A DNA stretch of 64,000 nt from an uncultured Woeseiaceae bacterium (GTDB lineage Bacteria; Pseudomonadota; Gammaproteobacteria; Steroidobacterales; Woeseiaceae), in contig CALZMQ010000011.1 in the NCBI GenBank assembly GCA_945788625.1, positions 1 to 64,000 of the forward strand, in the 5' to 3' direction. Positions 1-7,990 of this stretch are shown piece after piece (within the stretch, counting starts at the first letter, position 1; each line of letters starts with the position of its first letter). Under the pieces are notes generated by a model that saw only the letters and a program-made list of their open reading frames with translations, made no database searches and had not been told where the DNA came from. A program made the position numbers and the translations under genes.

Positions 1-1
1 A

Positions 2-1816
2 TCGATCGTCTTCCGGGCCGACAGCGGCGGCTACCTGACCTCACCCGACTGGTCGATGGATACGGGTGCCATGCTCGTGTCAACCAGCGGCGGGGAGGCA
101 CGTCAAATCACGGCCGACGGCTACAATCCGCATTTCGGCGCACGCAATGACCGCGTCTACGTTACGCGCGCCGTCGACGGTGGCAGGGCGTTGCTGAGCA
201 TGGACCTCGACGGCGAGCGGGAACGGACACACGCAAGCGGCGAACAATTGCTGCGCTACGAGGTCGCACCCGATGACAGGCATTTCGCGTTTCGCGAGAA
301 CTTCCACGTCTACGCGCTGCCTTTGCCGCCCGGCGGCAGTCCCCTGGAAATCTCGACGAGCGTGTCCAGCGTTAGCATGACAAAGGCAAGCGGTGACGGC
401 GGCAATTACCCGCACTGGATCAATAACGGAACGACGCTCGCATGGAGCCTCGGCGCAAACTTGTTCCAGGCCGATGTCGACGATCTCTTCGTGCTTGCTG
501 AAGAAGGCGAGGAAGACGCAGGCTACGAGGCGCCGACGGATGGCGTTTCCTTGTCGATGCGTCTCGACGCCGACGTGCCGACTTCGGTGCTCGCCCTGAC
601 TGGCGCCCGCATCGTGACGATGTCCGGTGACGACGGCGGTGTCATCGAGGACGGTATCATCGTCGTCGACGGCAACCGCATCAGCGCAGTGGGTGCTAAC
701 GGGGCCGTCGATATCCCGGCCGGGGCCGAACGCGTCGACATCTCGGGCAAGACCGTCGTCCCGGGCCTGATCGACGCGCACGCGCATGGCCCGCACGGTG
801 ACGGAATCATCCCGGAGCAGAACTGGACGACATACGCCACGCTCGCGCTGGGCGTTACGACGGTGCATGACCCGTCCAATGATGCAACCGAGATTTTTGC
901 GGCGGCGGAGATGCAGCGTACCGGGCAGATTCTCGCGCCACGTATCTTCTCGACCGGCAATGTCGTCTACGGCGCGCGCTCGACCTATCTCGCGGACATC
1001 AATTCACTCGACGACGCGCGAGAGCACGTCCGTCGTTTGAAAGCGCAAGGTGCGATGAGCGTCAAGAACTACAACCAGCCGCGTCGTGAGCAGCGCCAGC
1101 AGGTCACGACAGCAGCGCGGGAGGAGGGCATGCTGGTTGTCTCCGAAGGCGGCTCACTGTTCCACATGGACCTCTCGATGGTTGCTGACGGCAACAGTGC
1201 CATCGAACACAACCTGCCGCAGTCAATGCTGTATGACGACGTGCTGCAGTTCTGGGGGCAGACCCGGGTCGCCTACACGCCGACGCTCGTCGTGACTTAC
1301 GGCGGGCTGCGTGCCGAAGACTACTGGTACCAGGAAACCGAAGTCTGGAAGCACCCGATTCTCGCTAATTTCGTACCGCCGCACGTTCTGCAGCCGCGGT
1401 CGATTCGCCGCATGCTGGCGCCCGCTGACGAGTATTACCATGTGACCAGCGCGCGCACGGCCGGGATGCTTGCGGACCAGGGCGTCATGGTCAGCATCGG
1501 CGCGCACGGGCAGCGCGAAGGTCTCGCGAGTCACTGGGAGATATGGAGTTTCGCGCAGGGCGGGATGACCTCCATCGAGGCGCTGCGCACGGCGACGATC
1601 GCACCGGCCATGGCGCTGGGATTCGGGGACGATCTCGGCTCGCTGGAGGTTGGCAAACTCGCCGACCTCGTGGTCATCGACGCCAACGTCGTTGACGACA
1701 TCTACCAGAGCGACAAGGTCGACATGGTGATGCTCAACGGCAGGCTTTATGACGCTGCCACGATGAACGAGACGGTCACAGGCGAGCGCAGGACCAGGCC
1801 GTTTTACTGGCAGTAG
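2..1816 (+). CDS. Amidohydrolase with N-terminal TolB/PD40-like propeller (5' end outside window)
   Basis: The reading frame is already open at base 2 and runs through the first ATG at 56, so the real start and any signal peptide lie upstream. Numbering from the ATG at 56, residues 1 to about 175 look like TolB/PD40 beta-propeller blades and about 180-586 form an amidohydrolase domain. The HxH metal motif is in GLIDAHAHG (H242, H244), a probable carboxylated lysine in SVKNY (K337), and a further His in IEHNLP. Where most relatives have a final GTD aspartate this protein has IGAHGQ, so the last ligand appears to be His or absent. The C-terminal GSLEVGKLADLVV strand is typical. Predicted periplasmic hydrolase acting on a cyclic amide or peptide; the substrate is unknown. 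It is convergent with the next amidohydrolase. Confidence 0.85.
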   Translation, partial: SIVFRADSGGYLTSPDWSMDTGAMLVSTSGGEARQITADGYNPHFGARNDRVYVTRAVDGGRALLSMDLDGERERTHASGEQLLRYEVAPDDRHFAFRENFHVYALPLPPGGSPLEISTSVSSVSMTKASGDGGNYPHWINNGTTLAWSLGANLFQADVDDLFVLAEEGEEDAGYEAPTDGVSLSMRLDADVPTSVLALTGARIVTMSGDDGGVIEDGIIVVDGNRISAVGANGAVDIPAGAERVDISGKTVVPGLIDAHAHGPHGDGIIPEQNWTTYATLALGVTTVHDPSNDATEIFAAAEMQRTGQILAPRIFSTGNVVYGARSTYLADINSLDDAREHVRRLKAQGAMSVKNYNQPRREQRQQVTTAAREEGMLVVSEGGSLFHMDLSMVADGNSAIEHNLPQSMLYDDVLQFWGQTRVAYTPTLVVTYGGLRAEDYWYQETEVWKHPILANFVPPHVLQPRSIRRMLAPADEYYHVTSARTAGMLADQGVMVSIGAHGQREGLASHWEIWSFAQGGMTSIEALRTATIAPAMALGFGDDLGSLEVGKLADLVVIDANVVDDIYQSDKVDMVMLNGRLYDAATMNETVTGERRTRPFYWQ

Positions 1817-1823
1817 GCACGAG

Positions 1824-1855
1824 CCGCCGGCTTGTCAGTCGCGATAAGCCGGCGG
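1824..1855. terminator. Hairpin between convergent genes
   Basis: A perfect 10-bp inverted repeat, CCGCCGGCTT and AAGCCGGCGG with a 12-nt loop, lies between the stop of the upstream plus-strand amidohydrolase and the end of the minus-strand one, whose stop codon sits inside the loop region. There is no T-run on either side, so it is a strong stem but only a possible bidirectional terminator. Confidence 0.5.
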
Positions 1856-3130
1856 TAGCTCCGATTGCGACTGCATGTAGCGGTCGCGCAGCAGCGTCTG
1901 GCGGCTGACCATCGGGATACTGACGCCATTGATGAGAACCTGGTCCGGGAAGCTCGTCAGCTCCAGCGGGTCCGCCGGCCATATGACGATGTCGGCGGCT
2001 TTGCCGACTTCGATGCTGCCCGCGTACGTGCCCATGCCGAAGATTTCAGCGGGCGCGAGCGTAATGGCCCGCAACGCGGCGTCCCAGGCGAGGCCGTCGC
2101 GGACCGCGTTGCCCGCTGACTGCGTAATGTTGCGTGCGTTGTGTGTCTGGCTCTGCGAATCCGCGAGGGCGACCCGCACACCGGCATCGATCAGGATACC
2201 TGCGGCACCGCGCCTTGCGTTGATGCTGTCGAAGTTCCCCGGCAGGTTGTACGCCGGCGACAGGATTACGCTGATATTCGCGGCGGCAATCTCATCGGCG
2301 AGCATCCAGGCTTCGGCGCCACCCACGATGATCGCTGCAATCCGGTACTCGGTGATCAAACGGGTCAGAGCTTCGATGTCGCTCGCCCTGTTGATATTGA
2401 CAAGCAATGGCGTCGTTCCGGAAAACACTTTCTGCAGAGCCTCGAGATCCGCGACACTGTGTACGTAGTCGCGACGCATGCCACGCTCAAAGTCTTCCTT
2501 GTGGTTGCCGTAGTCTCTTGCCTCGTCGAGTGCATTGCGTAATGTGAGCCAGGCACCCGCACGGGTGCCGTCGGCGAAGTGGCTGCCTCCTTCGCCAAGG
2601 GTGACCACCATCGCCGCAGCGGGACGGTCCACGACGTCTTCGTCGCCGAGATTCACCACCGCGGCCAGGCCCGAAAGCACGTGCCCCATGCTGCCCGAGT
2701 CATCCGGGAACCCGGGCGACGGTACGATGGCAGCGCGCGTTACGCCTTCGATGCGATTGACCGCGATCAGCGTCGAGCGCGGATTGTAGGCGTCCGCGAC
2801 AGCGAAGCCCGCCGTGAACCGTTCGCCGCGTTGCTCGCTGTCGACCGGGCCGGCAGAGAGACCGACCTCGACCAGGCCGAGCCGGCCGATGGGTGAAAAA
2901 AGGCCCGGCGTTACGAGCTTGCCGGCAGCGTCGATCGTCTCGGCACCGTCCGGAATGCCCAGGCCCGTGCCGACGGCATGAATTCGACCATTAACGATGA
3001 TTATCGTCGCATTATCGAGCGTGCCCTGCGGTCCGACCGTGTGAACTTTGCCACCGACGATTGCGGTCGTTTGCGCAGCGGCGACTACCGGGAGAACGAT
3101 CAGCAGCAGCGCGGTTACAAGACGGTTCAT
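1835..3130 (-). CDS. Secreted amidohydrolase-like protein lacking the HxH metal site
   Basis: 431 aa with a Sec signal (MNRLVTALLLIVLPVVAAAQT). The fold markers of imidazolonepropionase-like amidohydrolases are present: TIIIVNGRIHAVG near the N-terminus and GSIEVGKAADIVIWPADP at the C-terminus. At the place where active enzymes read TPGLIDxHxH this protein reads TPGLFSPIGRLGLVEV, so both first-shell histidines are missing; LADSQSQTH remains where the last Asp is expected. It starts with ATG at 3130, preceded by AGGAGGTG, and overlaps the stop of the upstream amidohydrolase gene by ATGA, so the two are translated as a coupled pair. It may be a non-catalytic partner subunit of that pair. Family assignment is firm; catalytic inactivity is inferred from the missing ligands. 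Confidence 0.85.
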   Translation of the reverse strand: MNRLVTALLLIVLPVVAAAQTTAIVGGKVHTVGPQGTLDNATIIIVNGRIHAVGTGLGIPDGAETIDAAGKLVTPGLFSPIGRLGLVEVGLSAGPVDSEQRGERFTAGFAVADAYNPRSTLIAVNRIEGVTRAAIVPSPGFPDDSGSMGHVLSGLAAVVNLGDEDVVDRPAAAMVVTLGEGGSHFADGTRAGAWLTLRNALDEARDYGNHKEDFERGMRRDYVHSVADLEALQKVFSGTTPLLVNINRASDIEALTRLITEYRIAAIIVGGAEAWMLADEIAAANISVILSPAYNLPGNFDSINARRGAAGILIDAGVRVALADSQSQTHNARNITQSAGNAVRDGLAWDAALRAITLAPAEIFGMGTYAGSIEVGKAADIVIWPADPLELTSFPDQVLINGVSIPMVSRQTLLRDRYMQSQSELPPAYRD

Positions 3131-4453
3131 TCTGCACCTCCTGCCGAAGCCGCGGTGCCGAGGGTGAAATCGGTCATCGGGTTGACGGCCTCGTTACCAC
3201 GTTCGTAAGCCAGCGCGCCGTCGATGTAGACGCGTTCTGCTCTCGTGTACACGCTGAACGGGTCGCCATCCCAGATAACGACGTCGGCCATTTTGCCGGC
3301 CTCGAGCGTTCCCGTGACCTCATCGATGCCGAGCGACTTCGCCGCGGGCTTTGGCTGCAGCGCCCATGACTTTCGCGGTTTCCTGGTTCAGTACCTGGAT
3401 GCCGAGGCCGCTGTCGGAATGGATGATCGCGCAGGCGTCAGCCTGGTCGACGATCGCCACGTTTTCGCGGATACCGTCGTAGGCTTCCATTTTGAAGCCC
3501 CACCAATCGGCCCACATTGCAGCGCAGGTATCGGCCTCAGCGAGCAGGTCCGGAATCTTGTAGGCCTCGACAGCGTGGTGAAACGCAGAGACCTTGTAAC
3601 CGAACTCCCTGGCGATATCGAGCATGACCGACATTTCATCGGCCCGGTAGCAGTGGTTGTGTACGAGGATTTCGCCGTCGAGAACGCCGGCGAGCGTTTC
3701 AAGACGCAGGTCGCGCGTCGGCGCCTCTCCTTCGCCGTTCTCTGCCGCGGCCAGCTTGTCGCGGTAGTCCGCGGCCTCGATCCATGCGGCTCGATACCCG
3801 GCCACGTTGCCCATGCGTGTGCCCGGCGCCTGCCCGCGACCGCCGTAGACGCGTTTCGGGTTTTCCCCGCAGGCCATCTTGAGGCTGTGTGGCGCCCCCG
3901 GGAATTTCATGTCCATGACGTTTCTGCCCGGCACGTTCTTTAGCGTAACGCCGCGACCGCCAATCAGGTTCGCGGAGCCCGGTAGAATTTGCATCGACGT
4001 CACGCCACCCGCCAGTGCCGTGACGAATCCGGGGTCTTGTGGCCAGACGCTGTGCTCCGCCCAGACCTCTGCCGTGACGGGCGCCGTGGCCTCGTTGCCG
4101 TCGGAATGGGATTCCGTTCCGGGTGACGGATAGACGCCCAGGTGTGAATGTACGTCGATGATGCCCGGCGTGACCCACTTGCCTGCGGCGTCGACCACGT
4201 CCGCGCCGTCGGCATTCAGGTCCGTGCCGACTTCGACGATCCTGCCGTCATCTATGAGCAGATCGGCATCCTCCAGGCGCTCGCCGGCACCGGTCAGGAC
4301 TGTAGCGCCGGTAATGAGCGTCTTCGTTCCCGGTAATGCCTTGTAACGGCTGGCAAATGCTGCATCGGCAGCATCCTCCGCGCTCTTGTCGCAGGCAACG
4401 GCCAACAGGGCCATAGTGGCAATGCCCGCCAGGGCAGCGATCTTGTTCTTCAC
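3127..4453 (-). pseudogene. Secreted amidohydrolase, broken by internal deletion and frameshift
   Basis: Start chosen at the GTG at 4453 (VKNKIAALAG), which follows GAGGGG at good spacing and begins a signal sequence with a lipobox-like AVAC. Metal ligands of an active imidazolonepropionase-like enzyme are present: DVHSHLG, VHNHC, AFHHAVE and IIHSDSG. After NQETAKVMGAAAKARG the frame runs into a stop at 3320-3322. The family-typical C-terminus (KSLGIDEVTGTLEAGKMADV to GGAE) continues in another frame from about 3350 to the TGA at 3127-3129. About 15-20 residues that relatives carry between these blocks are absent, so a short deletion with frame change is more likely than a single-base error. 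The intact end still overlaps the next gene by ATGA. Confidence 0.8.
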
Positions 4454-4555
4454 CTGGTTCCCCTCTTTTTTTTCAAGAATAGCAAGAACTGCCTGTTTGG
4501 AGGTCATTCTGATTTATTATCTTGCCTCCATGAAACCACGAGGGGGCACCTCCGT

Positions 4556-5650
4556 ATGACACGCCGAGCCGGACTCGATGCGCTTTTGTACTTTGTCGTG
4601 GCCGCTGTCGCCAGTGGGTGCATGGGGACTGCTCCCGGCGACGTGGCGCCTATGAGCCGTTACACGCTCGAGCACGACGGTTTCGAACGCGAGTACTTCG
4701 TGTTTTTGCCATCGGATTACAGTGACGAGGGGCCGCACCCGGTTGCGTTCTTCCTGCACGGTTACGGTGGCACGGCCACGGCGACCGAGGCCGAGGTTAC
4801 CAACGGCCTCACACGCTATGCCGAAAAATACGGCTATGTCATGGTGTTTCCCCAGTCCACGTGGTTCATGTCCCCTGGTCCGCTCGAGGAGCGTTGGGAG
4901 GTAACGTCCTGGAACCACATTTCCGATGGTTTCGATAATGGTCCGGACGGTCCGATCTGCGCGGAAGATGCCAAGGCCGCACTGTGTCCTCCGGAGTGCG
5001 GCACCTGCGGTCGGTGCGGCTGGACCTCGTGCCATGACGACATAGGCTTCATGAAAAAGCTGATTGCGCGCGTGTCGCGGGATTTCGCAGTCGATGCCGG
5101 GCGCGTCTACGTGTCCGGCTTCAGCAACGGCGCGATGATGGCCCATCGAATGGCCTGTGAAGCATCAGAATTATTCGCTGCTGTCGCACTCGTCGGTGGC
5201 CGACTCGAGCGAGGCTTCGAATGTACGCCGACGAAGCCATTGCCACTCCTGCAAATGAATGGGGGCGCGGATGACACAGTGCCGAACGATGGCCGACCGA
5301 GTTCCTATGGCTATTTCTTCTCGAGTACGAGGGCGACCGAGACACATTGGAACGATGGCAAAGCCTGCGCATCGGAGCCACAAAGCTGGTCGTCGGAAAC
5401 CATTGCCGGGCACGGCGTGCAGTGCACTATCGCGTGCGGCGCCACAGATCACCCTTCGATCGATTGCCTGTGGCACGAGGGTAATCATCGCTGGCCCGGC
5501 ACGCCGGGATTTCGCGGCAGCAACGGCTATTGCGTTACCGAGTTGCAGGCCGCGAGCATGCCGGAGCAAATCGCCTGTATCGCACCCGACCCGCAGGAGG
5601 ACCCCTGGGGATCACGGCTCCTGTTCGAGTTCTTCGACCGTCACCACTAG
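4556..5650 (+). CDS. PHB-depolymerase/feruloyl-esterase-like lipoprotein
   Basis: 364 aa alpha/beta hydrolase of the LpqC/polyhydroxybutyrate depolymerase type. The N-terminus is a lipoprotein signal ending in VASGC, so it is probably anchored on the periplasmic or outer side of a membrane. An oxyanion-type HGYGG follows; the nucleophile is in SGFSNGAMMAH, the acidic residue probably in GGADDTVP, and the catalytic His in EGNHRWPG. Residues 130-165 are unusually cysteine-rich (CAEDAKAALCPPECGTCGRC) and further Cys occur near the C-terminus, suggesting disulphides. Likely hydrolyses an ester of a hydroxyacid polymer or an aromatic ester; the substrate cannot be assigned. It stands alone, divergent from the amidohydrolase pair. 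Confidence 0.85.
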   Translation: MTRRAGLDALLYFVVAAVASGCMGTAPGDVAPMSRYTLEHDGFEREYFVFLPSDYSDEGPHPVAFFLHGYGGTATATEAEVTNGLTRYAEKYGYVMVFPQSTWFMSPGPLEERWEVTSWNHISDGFDNGPDGPICAEDAKAALCPPECGTCGRCGWTSCHDDIGFMKKLIARVSRDFAVDAGRVYVSGFSNGAMMAHRMACEASELFAAVALVGGRLERGFECTPTKPLPLLQMNGGADDTVPNDGRPSSYGYFFSSTRATETHWNDGKACASEPQSWSSETIAGHGVQCTIACGATDHPSIDCLWHEGNHRWPGTPGFRGSNGYCVTELQAASMPEQIACIAPDPQEDPWGSRLLFEFFDRHH

Positions 5651-5744
5651 ACGAACGCACGCTGGCTGCGCCGCTCGATTCGACTAAAGCTCGACAAAGC
5701 CCGGCCGATAACTACGTAGTCGGTTCTCGCCACCGGATGCGTTC

Positions 5745-7943
5745 ATGCGCCACAAAAACGTCGTTTCCTACGTTGATTCAGGGTCCGTTTCCCTTTTTAC
5801 ACGCCAGATTACAGAGGCGCTGGGCAATGTCCTGGCCGTGGCAATCCACGATACCGACGCGCAGATTGTCTGGTCCGACGACGGGGCGGATGACGCACGG
5901 AACTGGGCCGTGAAACCGTTTCTGCGGGAACGTTCGCCGGGGGTCGGTTATTGCGAACGGCTGAGCAACAGGAACTTCGCCTACGTCTTCTATCTGCGTC
6001 GCGACGGCAGCGGTGAGGACATCGGCACGCTCAGCGTGCAGATCGACGGGGCGAACGCCACAAACATCGAGGCCGCGCATCGGGAGATTCGAGCGATACT
6101 CGAGTGCATCGAGCGGCAAATTGCGATCAACGCAGAGCTCTCGGCAGTACGCCGGGTGACCGCAGACGAGCGCAAGGGCCTGGACCTGCTGGTGCGGCTG
6201 GACGAACTCGCCGGCAGCCTCGCGCCGCCGGAGATCGTTCACTCAGTGCTGGGCCTGTGCGCCCGGCACTTCGGCGCCGATGTTGCCGTCGTGTTGATGC
6301 CGAAGATTGGTATCCAGGAGGTGTACCCGGCAGCGTTGTCGAACGACAAGATCGCATCGAAATCGCTGATGACCACGCTGGGTTCGCTGTTGTCCGCTGC
6401 AACGACGCATCGCAAGGTGAGTCTCACGGAGTCGAACCTGAGAAAACGGCTCGTGCCCGGACTACAGAATGACCGCCCCAGGGTATTGTCGTCACCGATA
6501 GTCAATGCAAAGGACGAAGTCATCGGTATCTTCGCGTTGTTGAAGTCGGGTGATTTCCCACGCGAGCAGGTGCGCTTGAGTCGCGCGATCTGCGCAAAGA
6601 TCAACGCCCTTACTCGCGCCTCCGACCAGTTCGCGGAAAACCATTATTCGCGGCACGGGTTCCTTCATCATGTCAGCGCCGTATTGCAGCGAAGTCGGTT
6701 CCAGTCGCATGCGGTCCTGCTGGTTGACATCGACCAACTACACGTCGTCAACGACAGTTTCGGCCACATGGCAGGTGATGAAGTGATCAGGATGGTGAGC
6801 CGTATCGTCGACGATACCGCCGGCGCCGACGATGCCATCACTCACCTGGGAGGAGGCACGTACGCCGTCTTCCTGCGAAATTCCGGTGAGGCAGACGCGT
6901 GTACAAAGGCCGATACGGTTTTGGAGTGTGTTGCCCGGGAAGTCATCGAGTACGACGGCAAATCGATACAGATATCGGCGAGTATCGGCATCGCCCTGAT
7001 TCCCGAGGTGGTGGCGGACGCGGCGGCAGCGCTGAATACCGCGGAAGTCGCAGCGAAGTCCGCCAAGAGCCGCGGCGGAAATCGCCTGGTCGTGTTCAAG
7101 GACGTCGACGCCAGCCTCGTGCAGCGGCGCAGCGACCTCGACGGTGTCAATAGCATTCAATCCGCGCTTATCCACGACCGTTTTGTCCTGTACGCCCAGC
7201 CGATCAGGTCCTTGCGGGACAGCGAGGGCGCGTATCACTACGAGGTCCTCATTCGGATGCTCGACGATAACGACCAGGTGCTACCGCCGGTCAAGTTCCT
7301 GTCGGCCGCGGAGCGCTACCAGATGATGGCGGCGATCGACCGCTGGGTCATTCGCAATACGCTGGACCAGCTGAGTGCGGCGGATAACCTCCTCGAAGTC
7401 AGCCTGGCGAGTTTCAATGTCAATCTATCGGCCCAGTCGATTGCCGACGACGAATTTCTCGGGTTCGTGGAAACCCAGATTACACAGAGCGGCGTCTCGC
7501 CCGATTCATTGTGCTTCGAGATTACCGAAACCTCTGCAGTGCGAAACCTCGAAAGCGCGCAGCGCTGCATAAAACGCCTTCGAAAGCTGGGGTGCAGGCT
7601 GGCGCTCGACGATTTCGGTACGGGCTATTGTTCTTTCGCTTACCTCAAAGATCTGCCGGTGCAGTACGTGAAGATCGACGGTGTTTTTGTTCGGGACATC
7701 CTCGAGAATCCGCTGTCCGAGGCCATCGTTGCTTCGCTTACCAAGATCGCAAAAGTAATGCGCGCGGCAACCGTTGCCGAACATGTAGAGAACGATCTCG
7801 TGCTGCAAAGATTGCGTCAGTACGACGTCGATTTCGGCCAGGGATTCGGAATCGGCAAGCCGGTACCGTTGGCAGATGTGCTTGACGAACTTGGGCCGCC
7901 CGTCGAAGTGCTTGACATCGAAAACAGACGGCAGCACCGTTAG
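5745..7943 (+). CDS. GAF-like / degenerate GGDEF / EAL c-di-GMP phosphodiesterase
   Basis: 732 aa without clear membrane segments. The first 320 residues contain a possible GAF-type sensor (about 160-310). A GGDEF fold follows (VLLVDIDQLHVVNDSFGHMAGDE), but its signature is LGGGTY instead of GGDEF, so no cyclase activity is expected. The C-terminal EAL domain (about 460-715) keeps the catalytic set: EVL for EAL, NVNLS, FEITET, DDFGTGY, VKIDG, AEHVEN (usually AEGVE) and GQGFGIG. It is therefore predicted to hydrolyse c-di-GMP, with the dead GGDEF possibly a GTP-sensing domain. It sits between unrelated genes and may be monocistronic. Confidence 0.88.
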   Translation: MRHKNVVSYVDSGSVSLFTRQITEALGNVLAVAIHDTDAQIVWSDDGADDARNWAVKPFLRERSPGVGYCERLSNRNFAYVFYLRRDGSGEDIGTLSVQIDGANATNIEAAHREIRAILECIERQIAINAELSAVRRVTADERKGLDLLVRLDELAGSLAPPEIVHSVLGLCARHFGADVAVVLMPKIGIQEVYPAALSNDKIASKSLMTTLGSLLSAATTHRKVSLTESNLRKRLVPGLQNDRPRVLSSPIVNAKDEVIGIFALLKSGDFPREQVRLSRAICAKINALTRASDQFAENHYSRHGFLHHVSAVLQRSRFQSHAVLLVDIDQLHVVNDSFGHMAGDEVIRMVSRIVDDTAGADDAITHLGGGTYAVFLRNSGEADACTKADTVLECVAREVIEYDGKSIQISASIGIALIPEVVADAAAALNTAEVAAKSAKSRGGNRLVVFKDVDASLVQRRSDLDGVNSIQSALIHDRFVLYAQPIRSLRDSEGAYHYEVLIRMLDDNDQVLPPVKFLSAAERYQMMAAIDRWVIRNTLDQLSAADNLLEVSLASFNVNLSAQSIADDEFLGFVETQITQSGVSPDSLCFEITETSAVRNLESAQRCIKRLRKLGCRLALDDFGTGYCSFAYLKDLPVQYVKIDGVFVRDILENPLSEAIVASLTKIAKVMRAATVAEHVENDLVLQRLRQYDVDFGQGFGIGKPVPLADVLDELGPPVEVLDIENRRQHR

Positions 7944-7990
7944 CCCGACCTCGCCGTGTCACCCGGCGGCCGGATTAACGGAGCACGACA

